From an uncultured Lachnospiraceae bacterium (GTDB taxonomy: Bacteria; Bacillota; Clostridia; Lachnospirales; Lachnospiraceae), in the NCBI GenBank assembly GCA_910583965.1, contig CAJUAE010000100.1, positions 1-11,808 on the forward strand: DNA of 11,808 nucleotides. The letters are read 5' to 3'. Both the position numbers and the translations under genes were made by a program. This document shows, in pieces, positions 5,235-11,808 of the stretch (the stretch's first letter is position 1; every line of letters starts with the position of its first letter). The notes beneath the pieces are model-generated. The model saw nothing but the letters and a program-made list of their open reading frames with translations. It did no database searches and was not told where the DNA came from.

Positions 5235-7196
5235 TTATTTCTCTTCTACTTGCATTTCCGCGCGAATTGTCTTGTTTTTGATTTCCTCTGTGATATCCGC
5301 AATAAAACTATCGAGAGATTTTGCCCCCTCATCGCCCGCAAAACGACTTCTGACAGACACAGTATTATCTGCCTCCTCCTGCTGCCCTACCACAAGCATA
5401 TACGGCAATTTGTCCAATCTTGCCTCACGAATTTTAAAGCCAATCTTTTCTGAACGACTGTCAACCGTCGCATCAATCCCTGCCTTTTTCAGTTCCTTGC
5501 AGACTTTCTGTGCATAGACTTCATACTTGTCAGAAATAGGAAGCACCCGCACCTGCTCCGCGCAAAGCCACGTTGGAAATTTTCCAGCATACTTCTCAAT
5601 CAACCATGCTAATGTGCGCTCATAGCAACCCATAGAAGTTCTGTGAATAATATAGGGACGCACTTTATCGCCGTTTTGGTCAATATAGTACATATCAAAC
5701 TGCTCTGCAAGCAATGCATCCCACTGAACTGTAATCATTGTGTCTTCCTTGCCATATACATTCTTTGCATTGATATCCACCTTTGGACCGTAGAATGCAG
5801 CCTCTCCAACATCCTCCACAAATGGAATGTCCAGTTCTATCAGAATATCTCTAATATGCTGTTCTGTCTCGTTCCATACCTCTGGCTCGCCAATATATTT
5901 TTCTCTATTTTCAGGGTCCCATTTTGATAGATGATAGGTTACATCATCATTGACACCTAGTGTCTCCAGACAATATTTTGCAAGAGCAAGACATCCTTTA
6001 AACTCCTCTACCATCTGGTCTGGTCTGACAATCAAATGTCCCTCAGTAATGGTAAACTGACGCACTCTGGTCAGTCCATGCATTTCCCCTGAATCCTCAT
6101 TTCTAAACAGCGTAGAGGTTTCACTGTATCTGCATGGAAGGTCCCTGTAAGATTTTTGCGAATTTTTATATACATAATACTGGAATGGGCAAGTCATTGG
6201 ACGGAGTGCATAAACTTCCTTGTCCTTCTCCTCGTCGCCAAACACAAACATACCTTCCTTATAGTGATCCCAATGCCCTGAAATTCTATATAAATCCGAT
6301 TTTGCCATCAATGGCGTTCTCGTTCTCATATAGCCCCACTCGTTATCCTCAAGGTCCTCTATCCAGCGCTGAAGTTTCATAATCATCTTCGTTCCTTTAG
6401 GTGTAAATAATGGAAGTCCTTGGCCAATCACATCCACTGTGGTAAATAATTCCATTTCGCGGCCAAGTCTGTTATGATCACGGCGTTTTGCATCTTCCAT
6501 ACGCTCTAGGTGTTCTGCAAGTTCTTCCTTTTTATTGTATGCAGTTCCATAGATACGCTGTAAACGCGCCTTGTTGGAATCCCCTCTCCAATATGCCATA
6601 GAAGAAGAAATCAATTTGAACGCCTTCACTCCTTTTGTGCTCATCAGGTGTGGTCCCGCACACAAATCTACAAAACCACCCTGATCATAAAAACGAATCT
6701 CGGCATCTTCTGGCAAATCTTGAATTAGTTCTACTTTGAACGGTTCTCCTTTTTCTTCCATAAACTTGATTGCCTCTGCCCTTGGAAGCGTAAAACATGT
6801 AATTTCATGACCTTCTTTGATAATTTTTTTCATCTCTGCTTCAATTTTATCTAAATCTTCCCTTGAAAATGGCTCAGAATCAAAATCATAATAAAATCCA
6901 TCATCAATCGCAGGTCCAATTGTAATCTTTGCTTCTGGATATAGATGTTTTACTGCCTCGGCAAGCACATGTGATGCTGTATGGCGAATTACAGAGAGCG
7001 CTTTTGGGTCTGTCGCCGTAATAATATTAAGCGCACAGTCGTTGTCAATCATCGTTCTAAGATCTACCAACTCACCGTTTATCTCACCAGCACAAGCCAC
7101 GCGCACTAGTCCCTCACTAATGTCTTTTGCAATATCAATAATTGATTTTGCCTCGCTATACTCTTTTACAGAACCATCTTTTAATGTAATTTTCAT
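5235..7196 (-). CDS. thrS: Threonine--tRNA ligase
   Basis: 653 residues, full length for a bacterial ThrRS. It joins threonine to tRNA-Thr using ATP in the cytoplasm. Domains in order are TGS (about 1-62), then the editing domain with HTASH (72-76) and CAGPH (179-183), which removes mischarged serine. The class II core follows, with RPMTCPF (332-338), GEMHGLTRVRQF (370-381), H387 in TEGH and IIHRTSMGCYER (516-527). The anticodon-binding domain runs from about 545. The likely zinc ligands are C336, H387 and H518. Motif 1 region reads CPFQ where many ThrRS have CPGH, a known-looking variant. The ATG has AAGGAG nearby. No T-box consensus (a GGGTGG...CCGCG-like antiterminator) is present upstream, although T-boxes are common for thrS in Clostridia. 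Confidence 0.98.
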   Translation of the reverse strand: MKITLKDGSVKEYSEAKSIIDIAKDISEGLVRVACAGEINGELVDLRTMIDNDCALNIITATDPKALSVIRHTASHVLAEAVKHLYPEAKITIGPAIDDGFYYDFDSEPFSREDLDKIEAEMKKIIKEGHEITCFTLPRAEAIKFMEEKGEPFKVELIQDLPEDAEIRFYDQGGFVDLCAGPHLMSTKGVKAFKLISSSMAYWRGDSNKARLQRIYGTAYNKKEELAEHLERMEDAKRRDHNRLGREMELFTTVDVIGQGLPLFTPKGTKMIMKLQRWIEDLEDNEWGYMRTRTPLMAKSDLYRISGHWDHYKEGMFVFGDEEKDKEVYALRPMTCPFQYYVYKNSQKSYRDLPCRYSETSTLFRNEDSGEMHGLTRVRQFTITEGHLIVRPDQMVEEFKGCLALAKYCLETLGVNDDVTYHLSKWDPENREKYIGEPEVWNETEQHIRDILIELDIPFVEDVGEAAFYGPKVDINAKNVYGKEDTMITVQWDALLAEQFDMYYIDQNGDKVRPYIIHRTSMGCYERTLAWLIEKYAGKFPTWLCAEQVRVLPISDKYEVYAQKVCKELKKAGIDATVDSRSEKIGFKIREARLDKLPYMLVVGQQEEADNTVSVRSRFAGDEGAKSLDSFIADITEEIKNKTIRAEMQVEEK

Positions 7197-7216
7197 TTTT
7201 CCTTCTCCTTTTTTAC

Positions 7217-7246
7217 TATTATAAACAGTTGTTTAACTTTATAATA
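7217..7246 (-). other. Hairpin immediately upstream of the thrS ribosome site
   Basis: TATTATAAA (7217-7225) and TTTATAATA (7238-7246) form a perfect 9-bp inverted repeat, extendable by GTT/AAC past a 2-nt bulge to a 4-nt loop. It would sit about 8 nt before the AAGGAG of thrS and could affect translation or mRNA stability. The left part of it also contains a possible TATAAA -10 (7243-7238). Confidence 0.5.
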
Positions 7247-7250
7247 TTTA

Positions 7251-7426
7251 ACTATAAATGAGCAAATTTAAAATGTTTACTAAATTTGATTTGCAGTTTG
7301 CTCAAAAGTACACAGATAGCAAATATGATATACACAAATAATTTGCATTAAGTCGAATTTTTCCATTTGCTGATCGGTTCAAATATGTTTATTTTTGCGC
7401 AATTTTCAGATTTGCTCATTTATAGT
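7251..7426. mobile_element. MITE-like element with 17-bp terminal inverted repeats
   Basis: ACTATAAATGAGCAAAT at 7251-7267 and its exact reverse complement at 7410-7426 bound a 176-bp A+T-rich segment. Both ends are directly flanked by ATTTA (7246-7250 and 7427-7431), as expected for a 5-bp target duplication. Inside are further GCAAAT/ATTTGC copies (7289, 7319, 7341, 7365) and a TTTGCTCA (7298-7305) that repeat the terminal motif. No coding sequence fits inside, so it would be non-autonomous. The right end overlaps the 3' end of the neighbouring membrane gene. The A+T-rich duplication could be chance. Confidence 0.65.
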
Positions 7427-9769
7427 ATTTAACTTTTTTCTACCGTCAACTACAACGGCAACAACAATTAAAAAAACAGAAATTGCAGAAATACTATATG
7501 CTATCTTCCATAAAATTGGAAATTCATAGGTAACACGAATACTGCCTTCAAAATCTGGCGGAACCATAATGCATACCCGATTATCCGTTCCATTCATAAT
7601 GCGAAAAGCATTACCTGATTCAATATCACGCGCATGATAATTATCGTAGTTCATAAGTGGTATTTCCACAGCGATTTCCGTTTCTGACGTATTAATACAA
7701 TCAAATGTCGTAACACCTCCTTTATACTGATAGTTGGAAACAGTAACAAAATTTTCCTCTGTAAAAACTTTACGCCAACGAAGATTTCCCTCTATTGTAT
7801 CATCAATAATATATTCTCCCCCACTTACTGCTTTTATAACGTCTGCATCACCATAAACTCGCTCAATATTAATACCATTCGTATAGATTGCCATGAACAA
7901 ACTGTATGTAAGAAGCGTGAGTAAACAGAGTCCTCCTCCTAAAAGCTGCATACTACGTACCCCTTTCAGTTCTTTTATTGCATAAAGTCCTATAATAGTT
8001 ACAATTGCTGCAAAGATTGTCGCCATAGAAAGGTATCTCCATGGAAACTGTACAATGCACAACACTTTTGCAAGCGACATATTTAAATTTTCAAGACTAT
8101 CCCAAGGAAAGAAACGCAACGATAAAATAATGCTTGCAATCGTAAATATCATACAAATATTGCCCACTTTTATCTCGCTACTTTTCTCCATTTGCCGCTC
8201 ATTTCGAATACCATAACATACAAGAAAAATAATAATCCCAAGCACTAATGCTATTCCTAACGACAAGGGCATCTCGTTATTCATTCCTCTGCGGCTGTCA
8301 CCAAGCGAAACCTGAAATCCACTAAAAACCTGTTGCAAATAAGTTCCATGTACCTGTATTTGATTTACTGGCTCATTGTTTACTCGTATATTCATTTGCA
8401 TGGAATCCAAAAATGGAAGAATAAAAGCCATATTTACCAATAATGTAAGCACTGCTGCCTTTGCAAGTGCAATAAAGCGCTTTAACATAAAGGTCTTTTT
8501 ATAATTAACCAGACACATAATGACAATAAATATCGCTGATAATTCACAGGAAAGCACATGGCTCTCAATCAGTCCAGTTAAACCAAAAACAATTGGCAGA
8601 TACACACGAATTCCCAACTTTGTATCTTCCTCTGTATAAATGCGCACAAAACCATACACAATCAATGGAAAGAATGCCATCGCAGTGTATTCCCCCACTG
8701 CAGCTCTAATAAACAAATTCGTAATTCGATATGACGAAAGTAAATATATCAATGCACCTGCAGCAGCAATTTGATTATCTCGTACAATTCCTTTAAAGCT
8801 GTAATAGGCAATCCCACAAGTCAAAATATTTACAAGAATTGCATAAATTTGATAACACACTTGAATTGGAACCGCCAGATTATACAAAATTGCAGGAAGA
8901 TATAAAAACAACTGACTGTAAAACAATGGTGATGCATAGCCATAACCGTTTAATACTTCTGTTTGAATTGGCACAAAAATATGTCCTGCCTCCAACCCAT
9001 TTGCAAGCGCCATAATCCGATTCAAGTGAAAATCCAAATCATGTCCCCAGAATAAAGAGTCTGTGAGCAACGGCAAACTTGCAAAAAAAGATGCAAAGAT
9101 AAGAATCGCTATAGCAGGCTTATTCGTTGCTTTCTTGCTTACAAAGAAATAAACGTAGCTCATATCTATTGTCAAAAATCCTAGAAACCATGCAAAAAAC
9201 TTCATGATACGCCACATGGAAAGTTCTTGAATCACAATCCTATCAATGCGAAGTTCTCCCATTCCATGAAAATTAACCATAAGTTGAAGTCCCTTTTCAC
9301 CGCCAATATTACGAATCCATAGGCGTGTCTCTTGATGTGTATGCCCATCTTGAAATGTAAGGTCATTATAACAAAGTTTATCATCTGTAATATTCGTCCT
9401 CAAAATCTGTAGCGTTCCAGTAATATCCTCACAATTACCACCTACTTCCGTATCATACAAAAGAGACCAATAATCAAGAGAAATTTCATACATCCCCTCT
9501 TTCAAATCAAAAAGCTCTGTACCTGCAATCCATCTACCAAAATTTTCTTCATCATTTTTTCCAGTAATATAAAATGAATTGTCCTCATTCACAACGACCT
9601 TTTCATCCCTAATATTCATATTTCCTGCATCAAGTTTTATTGTTACAGGCTTTCCAAAAATCCCTGCAAATACACAACATAATATCAATATCTGAAATAT
9701 GATAAAAACACAAAAGCCTTTGTGGGCGAATCCTAGTTGTCTAATCTTATCTTTTGTCTCAATCTTCAT
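7406..9769 (-). CDS. Large GT-C-like polytopic membrane protein
   Basis: 787 residues. A first membrane segment (about 17-39) is followed by an extracytoplasmic beta-rich region (about 41-185). Then come around a dozen hydrophobic segments from 187 to about 620, a second extracytoplasmic stretch (about 640-750) and a final membrane segment (about 755-778). The GHDLDFHLNR motif at 242-251, in the first loop after the second membrane pair, resembles the acidic loop motif of the YfhO/PTPS-related (PF10131-like) GT-C proteins, where an Asp is expected to be catalytic. These proteins use lipid-linked sugars to modify surface polymers. That function is inferred and the substrate is unknown. GAGAGGTG precedes the ATG, 20 nt after the upstream gene. 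The last six residues (TINEQI) and the stop are encoded by the MITE-like element, so the native C-terminus has been altered. Confidence 0.85.
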   Translation of the reverse strand: MKIETKDKIRQLGFAHKGFCVFIIFQILILCCVFAGIFGKPVTIKLDAGNMNIRDEKVVVNEDNSFYITGKNDEENFGRWIAGTELFDLKEGMYEISLDYWSLLYDTEVGGNCEDITGTLQILRTNITDDKLCYNDLTFQDGHTHQETRLWIRNIGGEKGLQLMVNFHGMGELRIDRIVIQELSMWRIMKFFAWFLGFLTIDMSYVYFFVSKKATNKPAIAILIFASFFASLPLLTDSLFWGHDLDFHLNRIMALANGLEAGHIFVPIQTEVLNGYGYASPLFYSQLFLYLPAILYNLAVPIQVCYQIYAILVNILTCGIAYYSFKGIVRDNQIAAAGALIYLLSSYRITNLFIRAAVGEYTAMAFFPLIVYGFVRIYTEEDTKLGIRVYLPIVFGLTGLIESHVLSCELSAIFIVIMCLVNYKKTFMLKRFIALAKAAVLTLLVNMAFILPFLDSMQMNIRVNNEPVNQIQVHGTYLQQVFSGFQVSLGDSRRGMNNEMPLSLGIALVLGIIIFLVCYGIRNERQMEKSSEIKVGNICMIFTIASIILSLRFFPWDSLENLNMSLAKVLCIVQFPWRYLSMATIFAAIVTIIGLYAIKELKGVRSMQLLGGGLCLLTLLTYSLFMAIYTNGINIERVYGDADVIKAVSGGEYIIDDTIEGNLRWRKVFTEENFVTVSNYQYKGGVTTFDCINTSETEIAVEIPLMNYDNYHARDIESGNAFRIMNGTDNRVCIMVPPDFEGSIRVTYEFPILWKIAYSISAISVFLIVVAVVVDGRKKLNTINEQI

Positions 9770-9789
9770 GTCAATACACCTCTCTGATT

Positions 9790-11118
9790 TTATTTGTCAC
9801 CCTGCCTATATCCCTGTTTCAGAGAATTTTCTGAATTGCTTTTTGTCCTGTATAGACGTGCGCAGATGCACGTACAGGCAAACACACTTGTCATTAATCC
9901 TCGAAATGTAAACCAGTGATGCTCATAGGAATGCTGCTCTGCAAAAGTGTACCAAGCAAATGGCATTGCTGCGATAAGCATAAACGGAAAAGCATCAATA
10001 ATAATATATACTAGCAATTTCCTATTTTTATAAATTCCTATTATTGCAACAATGAAACATATGACAATTAAAATCAGATATGGTTTCTCAAAATAGAACT
10101 CCAAATTGCGAATCCATGTATCAATCGTTGAGATTTTCTCACCATTTTGTATATGGGAAGAACGCAATAAAACTTGCGACAACGCATTTACTATAACATT
10201 GTCTCTTAAAATCAGTGTGCTAAGTACCCATTTTCCTGCCCACATTGCGCTATATCCAAAACCCCAGCTAATGGAAAGATAAACGATTTTTCTAATCTTT
10301 GACCAAAGTGTATTATCACTGTCAAGCAAAAACAGACACACCATAGGGACGCCCAAACTAGCAATTGGGTACGTCAAAAAATCAAAATAGCTTGTTGCCA
10401 TTCCAATTATCTGAAAGTATAATATCATACCATTCTTTTTTACAATCTGGTCATGTTTTTTTAACAGAATCCACAATGCAATATTGGTAAGGTAAAACAT
10501 TACAGAAAACTGTATAGAGAGTGGAATTACAACTGGCATCATAAAAAGAACTGCCACAATATAGCCCCAAGCCTCTTTCTCAAACCCCATATCTTTGAAT
10601 GTATTAAAAACAACAAACATTAGCAAAATATTCAACATCATACTAAGAACACGCAAATCTGCATAATTAAAAAATAGCAGTAGTGGTTTTAGTATGACAA
10701 GATAACCATGCCAATATCGAGTATATTCTATTTCTTCGTTTATCCCCCCCGGTTCGCTTAGGTAACATACTAACCCATTTAACGGTCCATTACCATAATC
10801 CGCACTTATACAAGTAAGTGCTCTCTCCCATATTGGAAGATAATTGTTATAGACAGCAATTCCTAACATCCAAGAATCCGTAAAATTATCAAGTTGTGTA
10901 CTATTATATCCCGAAATCACTTTATGGTACTCTTGTTCCTCTGTCAAAACATTTATAGATTGTGACAAATTTTCTTGCATTTTTTCCACAGGCAGCAGAT
11001 ATGCTATCATTAGTAGCAAATAGCCAATCAAAATTCCCAATATGAGCAAGATTGCTGATTGTCGTACCTGATTCATACAATCTTTTAATATATTATCTTT
11101 TGTAATCTTTTGCTCCAT
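9790..11118 (-). CDS. Polytopic membrane protein of unknown function
   Basis: About 442 residues with roughly ten hydrophobic segments. The first (about residues 21-43 of this start) is followed by a long outside loop of about 95 residues containing NFTDSWMLG and a WHGY motif. Later segments end in a loop with EQHSYEHHWFTFRG before the last membrane span. Many spans with an acidic residue in a large first loop suggest a GT-C-type glycosyltransferase, but I do not recognise the family with certainty. The start is ambiguous. I chose the ATG at 11118-11116, with AGG 8 nt upstream. A GTG at 11127-11125 overlaps the previous stop as GTGA and could allow coupled re-initiation. It lies between the 65-residue and 787-residue membrane genes and is probably co-transcribed with both. 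Confidence 0.8.
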   Translation of the reverse strand: MEQKITKDNILKDCMNQVRQSAILLILGILIGYLLLMIAYLLPVEKMQENLSQSINVLTEEQEYHKVISGYNSTQLDNFTDSWMLGIAVYNNYLPIWERALTCISADYGNGPLNGLVCYLSEPGGINEEIEYTRYWHGYLVILKPLLLFFNYADLRVLSMMLNILLMFVVFNTFKDMGFEKEAWGYIVAVLFMMPVVIPLSIQFSVMFYLTNIALWILLKKHDQIVKKNGMILYFQIIGMATSYFDFLTYPIASLGVPMVCLFLLDSDNTLWSKIRKIVYLSISWGFGYSAMWAGKWVLSTLILRDNVIVNALSQVLLRSSHIQNGEKISTIDTWIRNLEFYFEKPYLILIVICFIVAIIGIYKNRKLLVYIIIDAFPFMLIAAMPFAWYTFAEQHSYEHHWFTFRGLMTSVFACTCICARLYRTKSNSENSLKQGYRQGDK

Positions 11119-11123
11119 TTCTT

Positions 11124-11321
11124 TCACCTATCCTTGCGCGCACCAATCATCATATCATCTGCCTTATTTCTACAACCATTTTTTGATCCAATTGTATTGT
11201 TGCTCAACACAGCTATTCGGCCACTTTTCACTGGTGATAACAGGATTCCAACAAGGATTCCTATCATTAGACATAATGCTGGTAACAGATACTCTTTATA
11301 CTTTGTTTCTTTCACTTCCAT
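11124..11321 (-). CDS. Small single-pass membrane protein
   Basis: 65 residues. A short charged cytoplasmic start is followed by a membrane segment (LLPALCLMIGILVGILL, about 12-28). Then comes SPVKSGR, a short polar outside tail with an NNTIGSKNGC segment (about 41-50) and a charged end. There is no known domain. AAGGAG lies 9 nt before the ATG. Its TGA overlaps the alternative GTG of the next gene by 4 nt, so the two are probably coupled and the small protein may be a partner of the membrane enzyme. This is an inference from position. It is the first gene of the three-gene set. Confidence 0.75.
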   Translation of the reverse strand: MEVKETKYKEYLLPALCLMIGILVGILLSPVKSGRIAVLSNNTIGSKNGCRNKADDMMIGARKDR

Positions 11322-11419
11322 AGCGTTAATCTCCTTTTATTTATTATTTCTCAATTTTTTAAAGCTTCTTTCACGTTTTTTCTATATATCTATCTTTACC
11401 GCGGATTTTTTATTGTTCT

Positions 11420-11428
11420 ATTATATCA
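11420..11428 (-). promoter_or_regulatory. Extended -10 promoter of the membrane-protein operon
   Basis: On the minus strand TG, one base and a perfect TATAAT (11425-11420). A TTGACT lies upstream (11444-11439), but the spacer is only 13 nt, so the extended -10 would have to drive it. The start near 11413 leaves a leader of about 90 nt before the 65-residue gene. Confidence 0.65.
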
Positions 11429-11642
11429 TTCTCGTATGAGTCAATCTGCATATCCAAATAAACCTCACTTACCCTAAGTCATGTATTTGGTTTAGCATAA
11501 CAACACATGACCAATTATAATATCCATCAAACGGAACAAAAACGATTGAAGATACGTCTCAAGGAGCACACATCTCACAAAAAGATTTCATACAATGCTC
11601 ATACTTCCAACTTAAATTCACCTCTCTTTCATCCAACAACAT

Positions 11643-11671
11643 ACTATAATACACAGTAAAGTTAATTCCAA
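11643..11671 (-). promoter_or_regulatory. Second candidate promoter upstream
   Basis: On the minus strand TTGGAA (11671-11666), a 17-nt spacer and TATAGT (11648-11643). It could give a long leader for the membrane operon or drive an unannotated small transcript. The rest of 11445-11700 holds no supported gene, only a GTCATGT/ACATGAC inverted repeat at 11478-11511. Confidence 0.45.
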
Positions 11672-11708
11672 GGTAAACTTTCTTATATTTCTGCTAACAA
11701 ATTTCACT

Positions 11709-11801
11709 TGGGTGCCCGTGTGCAATCGAGTAGAGAAGATTTATCTTCCCCTGCTCGCGCGCCGGGCACCCGTCATCAAACCGATAAATCGGTTTGATGA
11801 C
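11709..11801 (-). other. Structured module (copy 2) at window edge
   Basis: On the minus strand a perfect 14-bp hairpin closed by GTCATC/GATGAC (11801-11772, 2-nt loop) is followed by GGGTGCCCG (11771-11763). That segment pairs perfectly with CGGGCACCC (11718-11710). Inside is a CGAG/CTCG stem, then GGGAAGAT/ATCTTCTC with one G-U pair. The G-U pair would be an A-C mismatch on the plus strand, which favours the minus strand as the RNA. The blocks GAGCAGGG and CTCGATTG match copy 1 in the infC leader. It may extend past the window end. Confidence 0.7.
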
Positions 11802-11808
11802 AAATTTC

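Noticed and set aside
5191..5517. Plus-strand frames opposite thrS
   Set aside because: They are shadows of a strongly conserved minus-strand gene, with no ribosome site or domain.
7197..7405. T-box riboswitch for thrS
   Set aside because: No T-box antiterminator consensus and no specifier-loop pattern were seen. The region is explained by a MITE-like element and a simple hairpin.
7262..7415. Recurring ATTTGC/GCAAAT as a CRISPR-like or iteron array
   Set aside because: The copies are short, in both orientations and unevenly spaced. They fit subterminal repeats of a transposable element better.
11559..11642. 27-codon minus-strand frame (starts MLLDEREVNL, with a C-terminal cluster of three Cys)
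   Set aside because: Its ATG directly abuts a candidate -10 box and has no ribosome site. It is short enough to occur by chance.

Overview
The window looks like chromosomal DNA from a low-GC, gut-type Clostridia, most likely a Lachnospiraceae relative. The reasons are A+T-rich codon use, strong AGGAGG-type ribosome sites, a tmRNA with an AEDNLAFAA-type tag, an infC gene starting at ATT behind an attenuator leader, a tandem DUF1540 protein and large GT-C-like membrane proteins. The family assignment is an inference.

Layout from the left. The tmRNA gene ssrA (minus, 443 to 99) has a clear promoter and terminator. A divergently transcribed PaaI-type hotdog thioesterase (plus) converges on a phenylacetate-CoA ligase-like gene paaK (minus). 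The paaK gene is bracketed by two intergenic inverted repeats whose stems share a core. Next comes the translation operon infC-rpmI-rplT (minus). It has a consensus promoter and a leader with a terminator and a matching antiterminator segment, consistent with L20 autoregulation, followed by an extra structured module just before infC. A small cysteine-rich DUF1540 protein lies immediately upstream of that promoter. A gene-poor 450-nt stretch then separates it from thrS (minus).

Between thrS and the genes to its right is a 176-bp MITE-like element: 17-bp perfect terminal inverted repeats and a flanking ATTTA duplication. It supplies the last six codons and the stop of the upstream membrane gene. 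The right part is a three-gene minus-strand set: a 65-residue single-pass protein, a roughly 442-residue polytopic protein and a 787-residue GT-C-like polytopic protein. It probably serves cell-surface glycan or polymer assembly, but the substrate is unknown.

The observation most worth following is a pair of similar structured elements on the same (minus) strand, at 4160-4246 and 11709-11801. They share spaced sequence blocks while their hairpin arms differ in sequence and length but remain paired. One lies in the infC leader and the other ends at the window edge. This suggests either a dispersed structured repeat family or a reused RNA module. No CRISPR array, rRNA, complete insertion sequence or phage gene was seen.
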